Numbered from the stretch's first letter, positions 43,552 through 56,758 are shown. The stretch: 64,000 nucleotides of DNA from Fomitopsis serialis (GCF_022376445.1 NW_025955011.1:186001-250000), one strand, 5' to 3'. Notes: a model not told the origin generated them from the sequence alone. A program made the numbers and translations.

Positions 43552-45290
43552 AATGGCCCCCGTCCGCAACGCCCGCGTCCTTTATAACGCCATTCCGCAC
43601 CGAACACCTTCCCCGAGCCTGGCAAAACCACTGTCTACGACGACTCCCAGACTATCGACCTTGACACCATCCCGCTCAGCGGTGGCTTCCTCATAAAAAC
43701 GCTCGCGCTCAGCATCGACCCTTTCATGCGTGGTCGCATGCGAGACCCGAGCATCAAGAGCTACGCCGTGAGTCCTGTACGTGCATATACGCGCCGATAC
43801 GCATTGATAGCACGTCTTCGATCTAGCCCGCGTTCTCCGTCGGCGAGCCGTAAGTGTCTCATAGTACGCTCCCACCCGTAAAGTCCAGGTTCTGACTGCT
43901 CGTAGGCTCAGTAACTACGCCGTCGCGCGGGTCCTCCGCGCTGAACACCCCGCCGTCAAGCCGGGCGACCACGTGTACGGTTTCATGCCCTTCCAGGAGT
44001 ACACCATCTTCTCCGACCCTGCCGAGCTTGGCCCGGATACATTCCGCATCTTGGAGAAAAGGGAAGGCCTCCCATGGAGTGCGTTCTTGGGTGTATGCGG
44101 CATGCCAGGTGCCTCGCGTGCTCTTTGAAACTGCCCAGCCTGGTTACGCGTCGCTGGTGAGAGACAACTTGAAGGCCCGACGCTACATCGGGGGCTTTCA
44201 GGATGCTCGGCCACGAGATCTGTTCGTCGTCTGTACTGTGTAGAGCTTCTTTGTGGGGACATGCTGCAGCCTAGTGTATGCCACGACGTAATATGTACAC
44301 TACTCAGGGCGCTTTCCGCGTTTTCTGCTTATCGGATTAGTAACTCATACTGACCGACTTTCTCGACACACAGGACAGACCGCACATCACGCCTGGCACG
44401 AACACGCGCACGCCAAGCCCGGCGAGACCGTTTTGTCACTGCTGCTGCAGGCCCTGTTGGCGCGTAAGTATCCAACCCACGGTCTTTCCATACAATTCTA
44501 TCACTCTGTTACAAGGGAACTACGTGCCGTGGTTGCTGACACACCGTATATCACAGGACGGTCGTTCAGCTGCCAAGATCTGCGGACTGAAGGTGATCGC
44601 GAGCGCGGGGTCGGACGAGAAGGTGGCGTTTGTGAAGTCGCTCGGCGCGGACATCGTGTTCAACTACAAGAAAGAAGACACAAGAGTGTGCTGGAGCGTG
44701 AGGGTGGTATAGACATGTGCGTAACGATCAGATATGGTGATGACGTATGCTAATGTTGGTACAGTTACTGGGACAATGTCGGCGGGCGGACTCTCGAGGC
44801 GGCGTTGGCTGCGGCGCACAGCCACGCGAGATTCATCGTAAGCCAGGCCTCGCTCTACGCCTCCGAGTCGCGCGTGGTTGACACTCTGTATCGTAGGAGT
44901 GCGGGATGATCAGCGCGTACAACGCGGAGCCGTACGTACCGAAGAACCTGCAGCTCATCGTCCACAAGGAGATCAAGATGAGCGGGTTCATTGTCTTGAG
45001 CCTACATCACAAGGTGAGTATGTCGCACGTCCTATGCACTCGCTGCTCCGATCCCACGTGGCTGACGCCGCCCGCGTCCGTGTTCCTCTCGCTCCCTCAA
45101 TTGTGTCGGCTCGTCGGTGTAGTACCTCAAAAGATTTTACGAGGAAGTTCCGCCGATGGTGGCCTCGGGACAAATCAAGTACAGCGAGGACAGGTCATTC
45201 GGGCTCGAGGCGACGGGTGAAGCGATCGTCTCGGTGCAGAAGGGCACGAATACGGGGAAGAAGGTCATCATTGTGGCTGAGGACGAGTAG
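43552..45290 (+). pseudogene. NADP-dependent alkenal/enone reductase (copy D), several single-base frameshifts
   Basis: A diverged paralogue of copies A-C, on the plus strand, with the same exon order. Landmarks: MAPVRNARVLYNAIP, FPEPGKTTVYDDSQ, SIDPFMRGRMRDPSI, micro-exon AFSVGEP, VKPGDHVYGFMPFQEY, LPWSAFLGVCGMPG, a dinucleotide-binding loop ending [57 protein letters not shown] and a final exon ending KKVIIVAEDE at 45290. Read literally, the frame breaks at least four times: before FPEPGK (near 43608), in the T run near 44432, in QLAK (near 44571), and near 44686. Each break is a single missing base. The rest is so well conserved that loss of function must be very recent, or these are base-calling deletions. 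Confidence 0.8.
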
Positions 45291-45299
45291 GCTGTACCA

Positions 45300-48170
45300 T
45301 GAACCATATGTACATCCCCCGATAACGACTGCGATGCCAACATGAAAGTGCGTGTGACTCAACGAGTGCATATGCGACACTAGCAGGTAGGTATAAGTGT
45401 CGGCTGAGCTGACGTTGCCCAGAGCCTATAGTACGATAGTTATCACGTACTCCAGCATGCTTTGGGTAAAGAGGGATTGTCTGGCGACGGCAGTCCTCGG
45501 ATGTAAGTACATTCGGAGGAGCATTCGTGACGCCAGTGCATGCCAATCAATGAGCCACGGCGAGAACCGAGCTTCGGCGCTTGAGCCATAGACGCGTCTC
45601 AGTTTGCTTCCTCCCCTGTTCACGGCGCGCTACACGCTACACTCGCGTTATGACCTTCTTCTGCAACAAATGTACTGGCTACTCGTATGGCTGTGTCAAG
45701 ACTGAGCTCATGATTTAGCCGTCAATCATCGTGATTCAAATCGCTCGTACCAGTAGGCAGGCTCCGGCGACTCGATCATGATGCTCTACATGCACATTGT
45801 CTTCAAGTTATAGCCCTCGCCGAATATTGTGCTCCTGCTCTCAAGAAGGACGTGAGGTAACGCGTCATTGTCAATCTTTGCGATGATCGGGGCATTGCGG
45901 TGACATCTGTCGTGTCTCAGAAGGTGAGGCCGGTGTCCTGTGTTCTGCAGTCCCCGGCTCATGTCCATCGACGAAGGAGGCCCTAGGGATTTACACCAGT
46001 GCTGGATTCCTCTCCGCCAGAGAACATGCAAGGATCATATGCCTTCGAAGAGTTGCCGCGGCCTTGGCTTGAAACTTGGGCCCGGGACAGTGGCCGCCCA
46101 CACTGCATGGTAGCCTGAGAGGATGGTTCATTGGCGAGTGGTCACAGCCTCATAATTGACCTGGTCTCAACGAGATTGCGCATGTCAATTGCGAGGAAAC
46201 CACTGCGGAGTTACTTGATAAGCCAGCGGGTCGCAAACACCCTGAAGGGAAGACGCACATCTCCCAACGTCTGTCGTTCACACGATTTGTATCTCGCACC
46301 GTGTGCTGGAAACGACCATCATCTACGCTTGAACAGTGCAAACAGACCCAGCTCAGGAAGGCGCTGCTCTTTTTTGTCAATGGTGTCGATCCACCTCAAC
46401 GCGCGCGAAGTGCGGGCCGTGTCATTTGTCTCCGAGTCGTGACAAAAACAGCATCCGTCAGTAAGGCATTGGCTGATATTGGTGAGCCTCACTCAGTTTC
46501 CTGTTCTTGGGTTCAGTTACGGATCACCTTCACATTCGCTAGAAGGCGAGAACTTGGTGGGCTTGACATGAATAGTAACGTAGGCAGGAGATGCATTGCA
46601 TAGCCGAGTAGAGCGACTCCTGTCGTGTCTCCCGATGCCTGGGCCATCTGTCCCTTGTTTTTCCCTCGTTTTCTGTGATCTCACGCTGTCCATCGCACGG
46701 AACACTCGCCCCAGAGCCTGCATTGAGTTCCATCTCAGTGGAGTTGGATTTCTTTGCCGCCGATCGTCCACTCCAACGTGCAACCTGCCTTGTGGTCAAT
46801 GGGATCCCGCCATTAGTACGTATCTCGTCGTTTGACAATAAAATCACAATCTCAATGAGCATTCAGGACTAACAGCAATGACAACATCTCCATCGCGTCA
46901 CTCTCAGCGCCGCTCGGGCACGACGCCAAACAAGGCAGCCACGACCAACTGTTCGGCAGTCCGACCTTAGCATCGCGTAATGACTATTACATTTCGGTCA
47001 CTAGCCGTTGCGGCGTTGAGTGCGTGGCGGTCCGACCTGCTGAGTCGAGCTCAATGCTGTTGTCTATTCTTTTGAATGTCCGCATAACCCTGACGAGCCT
47101 CGCATGATTCGCGGATCGCGCTCAAGACACTCAGCGCATGAGTCGGTGAATTCTCTGTCAGTCGAGATCATGCGAGCCAGAACGAACCAGTTACTGACAC
47201 TGCCTTCACTTATCAAAGATGCATAAATGCTACTGTCGATGACTACTCGATGCAACTGCGATCACGGCCCCGCAGCCCTATCTGATGCACTGCCGCGGAT
47301 ACCAGCTCGTCTGAGTCGGGAGATGCCAACATGACAGATGCACATCTTTCTAGTGAGTTCATCATGCAACCTTACATCGACATCGTTCTGACAGAAACAC
47401 TCACGGTGGCGCATTGACCGCGCGCATATACAGCCCTGAGATGTTGAGGCTTGAATGAGAACGCACGAGGTCCTGGCTGTCAAGCATGGAGCACCCGAAG
47501 CTCCAGTAACCATCTGTTTCACCCTTGATGTGAGTCTTCCGGTACTGTATTTGGCAGATGTGAAGAAGACGTGCACCGGTGCATGGTAGCCCCCGAGCAT
47601 TACCTGCAGGAGCATATTGTATGAGATAGCCAGCTGGCATATATGGTAATCCCGATGCTAGGTCTGCTAGGAATATAACAATCTCGGTGGGAAGGCATCA
47701 TGTACACCTCGAGTTGGCTGGCACATGGAGTCCACGTGAGTGCGGCCCGCGAAATACATGGACCTGCCACCTGAGACGCGCTGACGACACATGGTGGCCA
47801 CGAAAAGGAGGAAATGGCCCCACCGTGTCGACAGTCGTACGTGGCAGACAGGTGGTGTGCCAGCTGCCTACGAGGTGGGGTGCGCGTGGTTTTGACATGC
47901 GTTAACGTAGTACCGCCGTGCAAATTACATTGATATGAGCTGCATGCATGCGTTGAGCGTGAGGTCCTTGCGTCGCAGACAGCATTCTTGCAGTATTCAA
48001 GCACCCATTCACGATCACGAATCGGTATTCAATCGCATAGTAATGGTTCACGTCTACGCAGCCCACATTACATTGAACAGTTCGAATAATGCTCTATGAG
48101 TACAGTGAAATGAAATCCACAATTGAGCCCAGGCCCGGGATACACGCGTGGCACAGAGCACTAGTAGAAC
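45300..48170. other. No supportable gene
   Basis: Only short or overlapping ORFs with no motif or consistent splicing. About 45541-45600 resembles one arm of the hairpin repeat at 59307-59424. Confidence 0.45.
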
Positions 48171-48178
48171 GAGGACTA

Positions 48179-48830
48179 CTACGCAGGAGATCCGCTGGGG
48201 CTTGGCTGCGCATCATCTCTCTCAGTCGACGAAACAAAAGCCTTGTTGACCTGTTGCTGCCGTTCATCTACTACTTCATCTTCGGGAACAGCGTTGATCG
48301 CGGCGGGGTTATTGCCATGTGATGCCCTATCATTGTCGAGGATAGATCTAAAGACTCTGTGGCACGATATCAGTACATAATGAATAGAAGCCCAGAAGGG
48401 AGACATACCGTGCAAGCTTTTTTGCGTCATTTCCAGCCGACTTGCGAAGACTAGTGAGATGGTCGTCGAGTGTGACCCAGTACTTAGTTGATTGATCTTC
48501 TTCATAAATGAGGCGCTATAGGGCTCAGTCAGTGGAGTCCCTGGCAGGACGAGCTCGTCGACGGAGCCGCGCTCGGCGTGGACACAGGTCTCGAGCGAGA
48601 GCGACGTCATGCTTGAGCTGAGGCTCAACGACGCCGACGCAGTCAAACCGCCCGTGAACCGGCTAAAGAAGCCGGAGCGTCGGGACTCCCGACGCTCCTG
48701 CTTTTGGAGACGGTGCTTGCGGGCGTTGACGGCGTGGTCGTGTTGTTAGTCGCGACGCTGAGCGTGGACGACGCCGTGGAGGACGGAACAGATGGTGCAT
48801 TGCTCCGCGGGGGAGACGCAGCAGGAGCCT
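48179..48830 (-). CDS. Hypothetical protein, Ser-rich, with helical C-terminus
   Basis: One minus frame runs from before NARKHRLQKQERRESRRSGF through FSRFTGGLTASASLSLSSS, SVDELVLPGTPLTEPYSASF and MKKINQLSTGSHSTTISLVF to ASRLEMTQK. After a likely intron (about 48365-48415), a last exon encodes VFRSILDNDRASHGNNPAAI and ends at 48179. The ESRRSGFFSRFTGG type of phosphorylatable basic motif is common in fungal cytoskeletal or signalling proteins, but I do not recognise the family. The upstream start is unclear; Ser/Thr-rich sequence continues to about 48830. Confidence 0.45.
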
Positions 48831-49059
48831 CGCGCAGAAAGGGGGGAAATGAGAGACTCCGAGTCGGATATCATGTTTATAAGATACACGCCAGTGACCG
48901 ATGTCAGATGGCAAAGCAAGCAGACGTCAGCGCCTGCACGGGAGAGGAGCCTAGTGTCTCGAAATGGCTGCACTGTAGCCTCGTGCGGAGGCCCAATGTC
49001 GGGGGCGCGCGGGGGTGGCGCGCTGGACGTGGTCACTTGATATGTGGATCTCACTGAGA

Positions 49060-49735
49060 CACCGCTCTAGATCTGGCTCGCCACAATACGGATGACATCC
49101 GAGCCTAGGCTGGTCCCGGATCCGTCTACCGAGCCACCTTCAAGTTGAAGGACAAGGAGAACGCGCTACTAGTACATAACACTTTTGAGAAAGCTAGATC
49201 AGTGGGAAGGCAGTGTTGTAATGATCAGACATCTCACCCTGCGCTCCCAGCACCGGTGCAGTGCTCGACGGCATCGCGTATTCAGTGCACCGAGTACTCA
49301 TTATTTAATCATTGCTGGTGCCCGTAAAATTGCATCGAGTTTATCATCAGAGTACGAGGCAGTACTACCACGCAACTTGAAGGACGTACCGGTACACACA
49401 GAACTGAAATACGAGTAATACTTCGAAGGAGGAGGGGGTCCATCGAGCCACCGGCCGATACCGCATGCGCGCTCGACTCATCTTGACAGTGGGTGGAGGC
49501 AAGGTGGAGGACCGCGGCGACAGAACCTGTCTCCTGCTGACAAAGCCGTGACAGCACGTTCCACACAGGTTTTGCCGTCAGCTGTCCGACACCTGGCTTG
49601 CATGTGCTCCGCACGTATTGAACATCGTGTCCCGTAGCTGCTGTCGCCACGTTAGACGCACAATTCGCCCGTTTCGAGGTGTACTGGTACTGCTTGATGC
49701 GGTTCATCACATTGCCTACCATCTTCCCGGAATTC
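49060..49735. other. No supportable gene; left boundary of the CpG-poor island
   Basis: Short ORFs only. Base composition is normal for the window up to about 49735. Confidence 0.5.
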
Positions 49736-49740
49736 CAATG

Positions 49741-52070
49741 CGTGACTGATCAGTGATTTAATGTGTCATTCTAATTGCCAAACATCTAGGGTTTGATACA
49801 CTCTGCATGCCAACATATCTGGGCAACCATCAACCAATTATGGTGGTAGTAGCTGCGAGCAATTTGCCACTATGCTATATAATTACCTCAAGTACATCAT
49901 CACCTTTGCTTTGGAGAGTCCCATCATGAACAACAGTGCTCCTGCCAGTATACAGAAGCAAGAAGCAGTACTTGATGTTGTGTGAGTGATGGCAAGTTAT
50001 CACTTGTATATGATCAACCATGTTGACTTCATCCTAAGCTTTGCTCAGAATTGTGCATTCATTGCATCACTCTGTGAGTGCCATTACTTTCTGTTAGCTA
50101 GCTGGTAATATTGAATAACTCAGGCTTCTATCTGTTTGACTTGTGCCTTACCTTTGACCAGCAAGTCAATTTCCTGTGGAATCGCAAGTTCTCCATTCCA
50201 TCCCTGTTGCTTGTGCTTCTACATTTGTCTGGCTTGCTTTGGATGGTATCAATGGCTGGATTCCCATTTGTCCTGGGGTGCAAGGTGTGTGTGTAGTCTT
50301 GAGTCATGTTTCCTACCATATACAAGGGTCATTGATGGAACTTTTTATTGCAGAGGTATGGTGAATTATCAACATTTTACAAAATTGGCTGTTGAGCATT
50401 TTGCTGTAGTGCTGCAGCCCTATTTTTGATGCATCTTGGAGCTAAAGCTATATTCAATACAACAACAGGGGGTATGACTATGCTTAGCAGACCATGCTGA
50501 AGCAAAGCTGATCTCTTCATTACAGCCATTGGAGCCCTGCGTGTTTATGCCATAAATGGAAGACACTGGTTGCTTCCTTGGTTCATTATGTTACTCACAA
50601 TTGCAACAGTTGTGTATGATATTGTGAGCAGATGTGTTTGCTCATGGTCTAGCAGCATTGACATGAGTTACAGTATGCAGCTGCAACTACCCATTCAATT
50701 AGAACCCCTGTTGGATGTTACCTTGGGCCATATAATGAAAGCCTTTACAACCAGTATGCATTGTTCACTTCATTGGTATGAATTGCTGATCAGGCTGATG
50801 GACTTCTACTAGGTGTAAGCAGATTATCCAGGGCCCATGCTTCTCATAATTGATACATGCTTTTTTAAGTCAACCTTGCTGCCACGATCACAGCTCTGAT
50901 AGCAGAAGCCCTTGTATTATTGGCAACATGGTATCATACATTCAGAATCAAGATGATGGCCCATGCTATTGGTGAGAAAGCTACACTGACAACAATACTA
51001 CTCTGGGATGGTCAGTTCAAATTGCAATAAGTAGATTAATACTGATACTGATATATATCCTAGGATCTGTCTATTTTGGGTACCTGAACACAAAATATCA
51101 TGCATTCAAATACTCACTCCAACTCTCTTGATAGAGCACTACTTGTTGTGAATACCTCAGAGGTTGTGGCTGATTATATCCCAGTAAGGATCCTAATGTC
51201 TTTACAGTGCTTAATGTCTGTGTATCAACTACTCAAAATTTTGATAACAGGCTTTTCAGGTATTTGATGCTTTTCCTGCTAGGTGAGTTTTCAGCACTCA
51301 TGTGTGCTATGCTGATCTTGTCAACACAACTTGTGCTGGCAGTCTCACAACAGTAATATTGTCCCGCTTCTTTCTCAATCTTCGGAGTACAGTAGATCCA
51401 ACACAAGGCACAATAGAGTCAGGAACCATGTCTGAGCCTCACTTCACTGGTCCAAATGACCTTGGTGGCTCAGTCATGTTCAATGATGAAGACAATTTTG
51501 TGGATGAAGACATAGATGGTGAAGAGGATGATGAAGGTGTCATGGATGGACAGGACAGCATTGTCCCTGCTGTGGCCCTTGTTGAGGATAACCAGATACA
51601 AGGCAATGTAGAGCTGGTGATAGCATGACTAGAGTTGTACTGTTCCTTGTGTTGGTTGATATGCATGGGTTGGGGTGTTTGTTTGTATTGTCTTCTTCAA
51701 GGTCAATTCTTGAACATGTATATTTACATATTCAATCTGAACAGTTTAATGTATTGCCATTGATTTTGCCATTTGTTCTTGAATGTGAATGTTTCCATAC
51801 AATTGCAGCTTTGCTCACATCCAAGATGATATATTCCATATGTTGTTGCACATGGCATTCCTCTTGAAGTCATGTACACATGCTACATTCACATTGTAAC
51901 CATTGACTGACTACCACAATGTCTTGTCAACATGCAACAATGCTCACTGCATGCATAGTATTATTGGGTACTCACTTACACTAATAGATTGTCAATTGAT
52001 TCCAGCCTGCACATGAAGAGCACTCAAGTCAGAATGCTACCACATAGAATGACAACAAACATCAACCAGC
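49741..52070. other. AT-rich, almost CpG-free island
   Basis: Over about 2.3 kb I count about seven CG dinucleotides, while the flanks show one every 10-20 bases. TG and CA are abundant. Both edges are sharp: CG is frequent before 49740 and again from about 52088. The island contains one apparently intact multi-exon gene (49926-51628) and its flanks. Confidence 0.85.
49926..51628 (+). CDS. DUF6533-domain multi-pass membrane protein
   Basis: An apparently intact gene of about eight or nine short exons. Exon 1 is 49926-49981 (MNNSAPASIQKQEAVLDVV); exon 2 is 50039-50073 (FAQNCAFIASL). Exon 3 gives the DUF6533 core: FYLFDLCLTFDQQVNFLWNR, then KFSIPSLLLVLLHLSGL. Later exons give LRVYAINGRHWLLPWFIMLL, the loop TPVGCYLGPYNESLYNQ, the helix AATITALIAEALVLLATW, YHTFRIK, TILLWDGSVYFG and a last exon with LTTVILSRFFLNLRS followed by an acidic tail (DEDIDGEEDDEGVMDGQD). 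This order of about seven hydrophobic segments fits the family, which is widespread in agaricomycetes and of unknown function. LLWDG replaces the more usual LLRDG. The gene sits entirely in the CpG-poor island. Confidence 0.8.
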
Positions 52071-52079
52071 CACACCACC

Positions 52080-53890
52080 CGACTGTCTTCGACGCATAGA
52101 CGTTGGCCCACCGCGGTGCACTTGCATGCACTTGTGTATCACTCTTCATAATTGCAGTGTTGATGCCGGGAGATGCTACAAGTGGACCGGTATCCTGTGC
52201 ATTCGGTGTTCGCGGATAGTGTGCTGTACCAGCTGAGCCTATACCAGACCTTTGGGGTGCTTTTGCCTCGCCCGGGAATATAATGATTGGGCGCTGCTAC
52301 GCGCACGGGACGTGAACTGTACTGGGGAAAACTAGACCTGGGCTTCGACTCCACCTGCGGGTACGCAGGCGGTCAAATCTGTGTGGCAGGGAGATCAGCG
52401 CGAGCATTCTTCCGCGCAGTGGACAGGTGCTACAGAGGTGCACATAATGTAAGAGGTATGATGCGCATCACAATGCAGTGCAGGCGTATGAGGCCCTCGA
52501 TGAGCGGACCAACAGGCCCCACACACAGACGGGTGCACTCAATAATCCCTTTCAATTGAATTGAGTCTGCCTCGTCTCAAATCGAGATATGCGATGAGGC
52601 GACGTGGCTTCGCCACGAGCGATATGCACGACACAGATAAGTACAGTTGGCGAGAGCAACAACACATCGACCAAAGAGCCCATGGTCCATAGTGCTCGCC
52701 TGGAATACCGCCGACAGATTTCACGTACCACGTCAAAGAAGCGCCTAAGTTGCGAGACTTCTGCGCTGAGCTATCCGCTGACGGAGGGCGCGACCTTCGG
52801 CGTTGAGCGCTCTTGTTGCTTGTAACGTCGACGCTGTGTGGGGCATGAAGAGTGATCAGAGCACCTGCTGACGGCGCTGGTGAGGAACCAGCGTGAAACC
52901 TTGTGTGCATACAACGACCTACACTGCCGATTCATGCACTGTACAGGTTCCCGAGCGCAGAGGCAGTACGGCAGCGCGGACGGGAGGAGCCGCTCGCAGC
53001 GTAGCGGTACCCGATGTGTGCTGAATGTCGATGAAGCGTTACGTGGTCGGACATGAGGGACGTGAGATGACATCCGAGTCGAAGCGGGGAACGGGTAGGG
53101 ATGAAATTTTGCGCAGATGCAAGCACTGACGAACAAATGAGACAAGTACAATTTACGACACAACAGAGCAAGCCAGTATACCGTAAACCTGGTTGTCGGT
53201 GTGTCTTTCGATGCCATATAGCTCGCCAAGTGGAGGTGTTGCATGTTCGCGACAAAACCGGGGGTCGGGGCCGCCGAAAGTCACCGTGAAGGCAAGTGTT
53301 CTCCCGTAAAGCGAGAGTTGATCCAAGAGTGTGTGTTTTCAATGGTCATGGGGAGGTACGGAGAGTCGAAATTGAAGAGCGGGGTTTGAGGAGCGTGAGC
53401 ACAGAGGCTGGATACGACTCACTCCTGGTAAACGCATATAAGCACCCTACACCGCACTTCACAGGCTCTGCTTCGCGGGCTGCCGCATATTGAGCACAAC
53501 AGCTGAGTGAGAACGGGTATGCGCAATTGGAAGGCCGTGTCCGCCAATGTCATGACACACCGAGACTGGGACATGATCGGGCTCGAAGATGTAATTGGTG
53601 CAACGACGACGGTCACGACCGCGCTTGTACGGGTGTGCACGCGAGCACGGACAAGTGGCATTACTTACGGTGACCCAATCCCAAATGGACAAGTTTCCCG
53701 TCCGCCAACACGCCTCTATGCCTCTGTCCTGCATAACGACCGGCCGAATGGAAATGTCGGTGGTGGCGAGACATCCATCAAGACACGGGGTATGGCTCGC
53801 AATCCCGCTGGCATTGCGAGGGCTACGCTTATGTCGAGAGTGATTGAGGCTGTTGATATGCGTTCGCACAGCTGGTCGAGAAGTGCGGAG
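52080..53890. other. No supportable gene
   Basis: Several long overlapping minus ORFs (52539-52910, 52771-53244, 53459-54130), none with a recognisable domain or agreement between frames. Confidence 0.4.
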
Positions 53891-53899
53891 AGGTGAGCA

Positions 53900-54890
53900 A
53901 GGCGGTGCTTTTGCATCTCGGCAAGAGCCGAGCTTCAGCCACAGACGCGTCGTGGAGTTTGTTTCCGACCCTACTGTAAACGCGTTCCATACACTACAGT
54001 GGCAATTCACTTCTCTTGCAACGCTGCGTACAGTCCTGGCTAATCGCATCTGCGTGCGCGAAATGAATGAGCTCAGTGAACCGTCTGGCTGGTGGTTCAG
54101 GTACGGGTTCGTGCTGCTCCGGCAGTTCAACGCTGGTATTAGGTATGCACTGACCGAGTCGCAGACTCGGAGTTGTGATTACTCATCAGCATACTAAAAG
54201 CTTGCAAATCTTCATGCCGAGCGACTAGAGACACATGCTGCGGTGTAAGACTATTCTGCGCGACACAACAAGCTTTGCGTCGCGTCATATTTCCCCCAGC
54301 ACCAAGACGACTCGTATGGCAATGCTTCAGTGCTCTCGCTCCACTGCCGAGGCGCACATAGAGACTACATAGAAATATGGTGTGGTTGCCATCGCGGAGA
54401 TAGCCAGCGCGTCAGGAAGCCAAAAATTGGTGAGTCGCCACGTATTCATACTCGACTGGAGACCGCTAAGTTAAGTTTGCGCGGGATAGCAGACGTCAGC
54501 TACGCTCGTCAGAGAATCGGATCCGCCTCGACTGAAACGACACCTACCCTGAAAGCGAAAAACATACATCTGTTGACGGCTTGTGATTTGAACCCAGTAA
54601 CAAGACCGAATACTGGAGGAGCCTGATCTCATTGAGGAAAGACCCCCTCTCTACGCTCGTCGGCAACGTTGATGCATCCAGTGCTGTCACGCGACTTGAA
54701 CGGGAGCCAGAAGCAACATCCGGACGCTTTTCACTGGGTCGTCCCACCGTGGCTCCTTGCTCATAGGTTTTGTCGTGGCTAACCTCCGTGTTCGGCCGCA
54801 TGATGATTTCCGTGTGATCCTCGGATAGCCCGAGCGATGCACAACGTGACTGGTGAGTCCATAGTGAAGCGGTAGTTCGACTTCAAACTG
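53900..54890. repeat. Duplicated block upstream of amine oxidase copy 1
   Basis: Aligns with 59390-60480. It begins with the hairpin right arm (TCGGCAAGAGCCGAG...CAGACGCGTC) and includes shared segments such as GATAGCAGACGTCAGCTACG and ACATCCGGACGCTTTTCACT. Confidence 0.8.
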
Positions 54891-54899
54891 ATTTAGACA

Positions 54900-56110
54900 G
54901 ACAGCTGATGTGCATATACAGCCTAGCCCATATCGGCAACCGTGGGGCTCTGCGCCTCAATCATGGGACAACCACAGCCCAGCGTCACGGTCGTTTATTG
55001 AGATACCCAAGTACGTCTTGGATCCAGTCCGTTCCTTGCCAGTTGCATCGTTAACAAGTGGAATCCTCGCGCCTCGCCCCCCTGCACCCGTCAACCTCTG
55101 GGCCTCCCTCACCGTTCCGGAGACGACCGCGATTGTCCACTGGTTCGACGCCCCTGAACGCGGACTCAACCTCACCTCCGGCACGTCAGCGCACATCTCC
55201 GACAACTACATCTACCATTGGCATCGGCGCATGGCGCCCCGCCAAAGCCGACGCGCTCGCGTACGTCGCAGACCCGGGGAACACCGCGCCTCCCGACCGC
55301 TACGCGCGGGTGACGATTCACCATGGCGCGGTGGAGGTCCCGAAGGTGCAGGACTATCTGGTGGGCCCGCTACCGGTGAGTAGCAAGACAAACATGCGCA
55401 CTCTGACGGAAGTCTACCACCGGCCAGAGGTGCCGTACAACGTGCGGGTCACACGACCCTCGCGGAGATCCAGCCGATCCAATTGACGTGATGCCCAAGA
55501 TGGCAGAGGCAACTCAGGTGCGTGAGCTTACCGTTCCACGATCTTCGCATTTGACGGAAGCGTGTGCAGGCGCGACAGGCCCGCAGGGCTTCGATGGCTC
55601 GTTCCACCGAGGCTGGGTTAACTGGCGGCGGAACGTCCCCGGGCTATCATTCTCTGAAGCATTCCGGTTGACGCGCGGGCTGATCGTATACAACCACCAG
55701 GTGTTCGAGTCTGTAGACGACTTCATGGGCGCATTCCGGAACGGGACGCTCACGCGCCTCCCCGCGCGCCCGGACAGCCGCGACGTCGACTGGACGACGT
55801 GCACGCGGCCTGACAGCGCCCGCCGCGACCTGGATCATCTCCTCGGGCTGCGGTCGGTGTCGTTTGCTGGGCTGCGCTTCCGGGTGGAAAGGTGCGTGTG
55901 CGCGGCGCAGGGTCCGCGGCGGCGCGTGTATCATGCTGAACGAGTCGACAGCAAGACGCAGTACGTGAGCTAGATGGGCTGGGGGATGCACCTCGGCTTC
56001 GACCACGACATGGGCTTCAGTCCGTGGGACATCACCGCGGCGAGCGCGTCATCTACGAGATGCGCATCGTCTTCGGCCGCCATCACCACCTCCAGGTTCG
56101 AACAGCCAGA
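54900..56110 (+). pseudogene. Copper amine oxidase, 3'-truncated copy 1
   Basis: The N-terminal two thirds of a fungal primary-amine oxidase (copper and TPQ dependent; oxidises primary amines to aldehydes with H2O2). In order: FIEIPK (after about 54995), VNLWASLTVPETTAIVHW, ADPGNTAPPDRYARVTIHHG, VQDYLVGPLPVSSKTNMRTL, YHRPEVPYNVR, GSFHRGWVNWRRNVPG, IVYNHQVFESVDDFMGAF, RSVSFAGLRF, the short exon SKTQYVS, MGWGMHLGFDHDMGFSPWDI and GERVIYE. Two frame breaks and a TAG before MGWGM (where the family has W) are present. The catalytic half (TPQ site and copper ligands) is absent; the sequence goes directly into a reductase relic at 56209. Confidence 0.8.
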
Positions 56111-56208
56111 TTCATGACATATGTCATCGCCGTTCCAGATTCTTTCGCCTATATATCAAGGCAATGCCCGTCATTATTACTCCACACCCGTATCACGCTC
56201 ACGTTGCG

Positions 56209-56758
56209 ATGGCCCCAGTCTGAAACCCTCACATCCAGTTCAACGAGATCCCCGCGTCCAAGACCTTCGCTGAACCCGGAAAGACCACCGTTTACTACGA
56301 TGATTCCCAGACAATCGACCTCGACACTGTCCCCCTCAACGGCAGTTTCCTCGCTAAGACGGCTGTATTCAGCATTGACCCTTTCATGCGCGGCCGGATG
56401 CGCGACCCAAGCATCGGTTGTGTTGTAAGTCCGCAAGGGTCCGTATATGCGCGTTAATCGTTACTCAATCTTCTTCAGGTGCCATTCTATGTAGGTCAGC
56501 TGTGAGTCATCCTCGTAATGTAGCTCACGTTGGGTCCTGACACTCCACGAGGCTAAACGGCTTCACCGGTGGACGTGTTCTACGCTCCGAGAATGCAGCT
56601 GTCAAAGATGGTGATCATGTGTACGGCATCCTCCCCTTCCAGGAGTACACAGTGTTTTCCAACGTCCCGCACTGGCCCAGCCCAGACACCTTCCGTGTCT
56701 TCGAGAACAAAGCAGACATCCCATGAAGTGCGTACGTAGGCGTGAGCGGCATGCCAGG
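56209..56758 (+). pseudogene. Reductase relic (copy E) of the MDR family
   Basis: The start MAPV at 56209 is followed at once by a TGA (codon 5). Then the frame is clean: FNEIPASKTFAEPGKTTVYY, DTVPLNGSFLAKTAVFSIDP, FMRGRMRDPSI, then a damaged second half with DGDHVYGILPFQEYTVF, PDTFRVFENKADIP and a final SAYVGVSGMPG-like segment at about 56730-56758. Everything after this (cofactor-binding loop, C-terminus) is missing. Its order after the amine oxidase relic suggests it was carried along in the duplication. Confidence 0.75.

Noticed and set aside
49926..51628. Bacterial or organellar origin of the AT-rich island
   Set aside because: It holds a multi-intron gene of an agaricomycete membrane-protein family with normal fungal splice sites.
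53459..54130. 223-codon minus-strand ORF
   Set aside because: Not preserved in the duplicated block at 59390-60000, no domain, Cys/Arg/His-rich as expected from a chance open frame.
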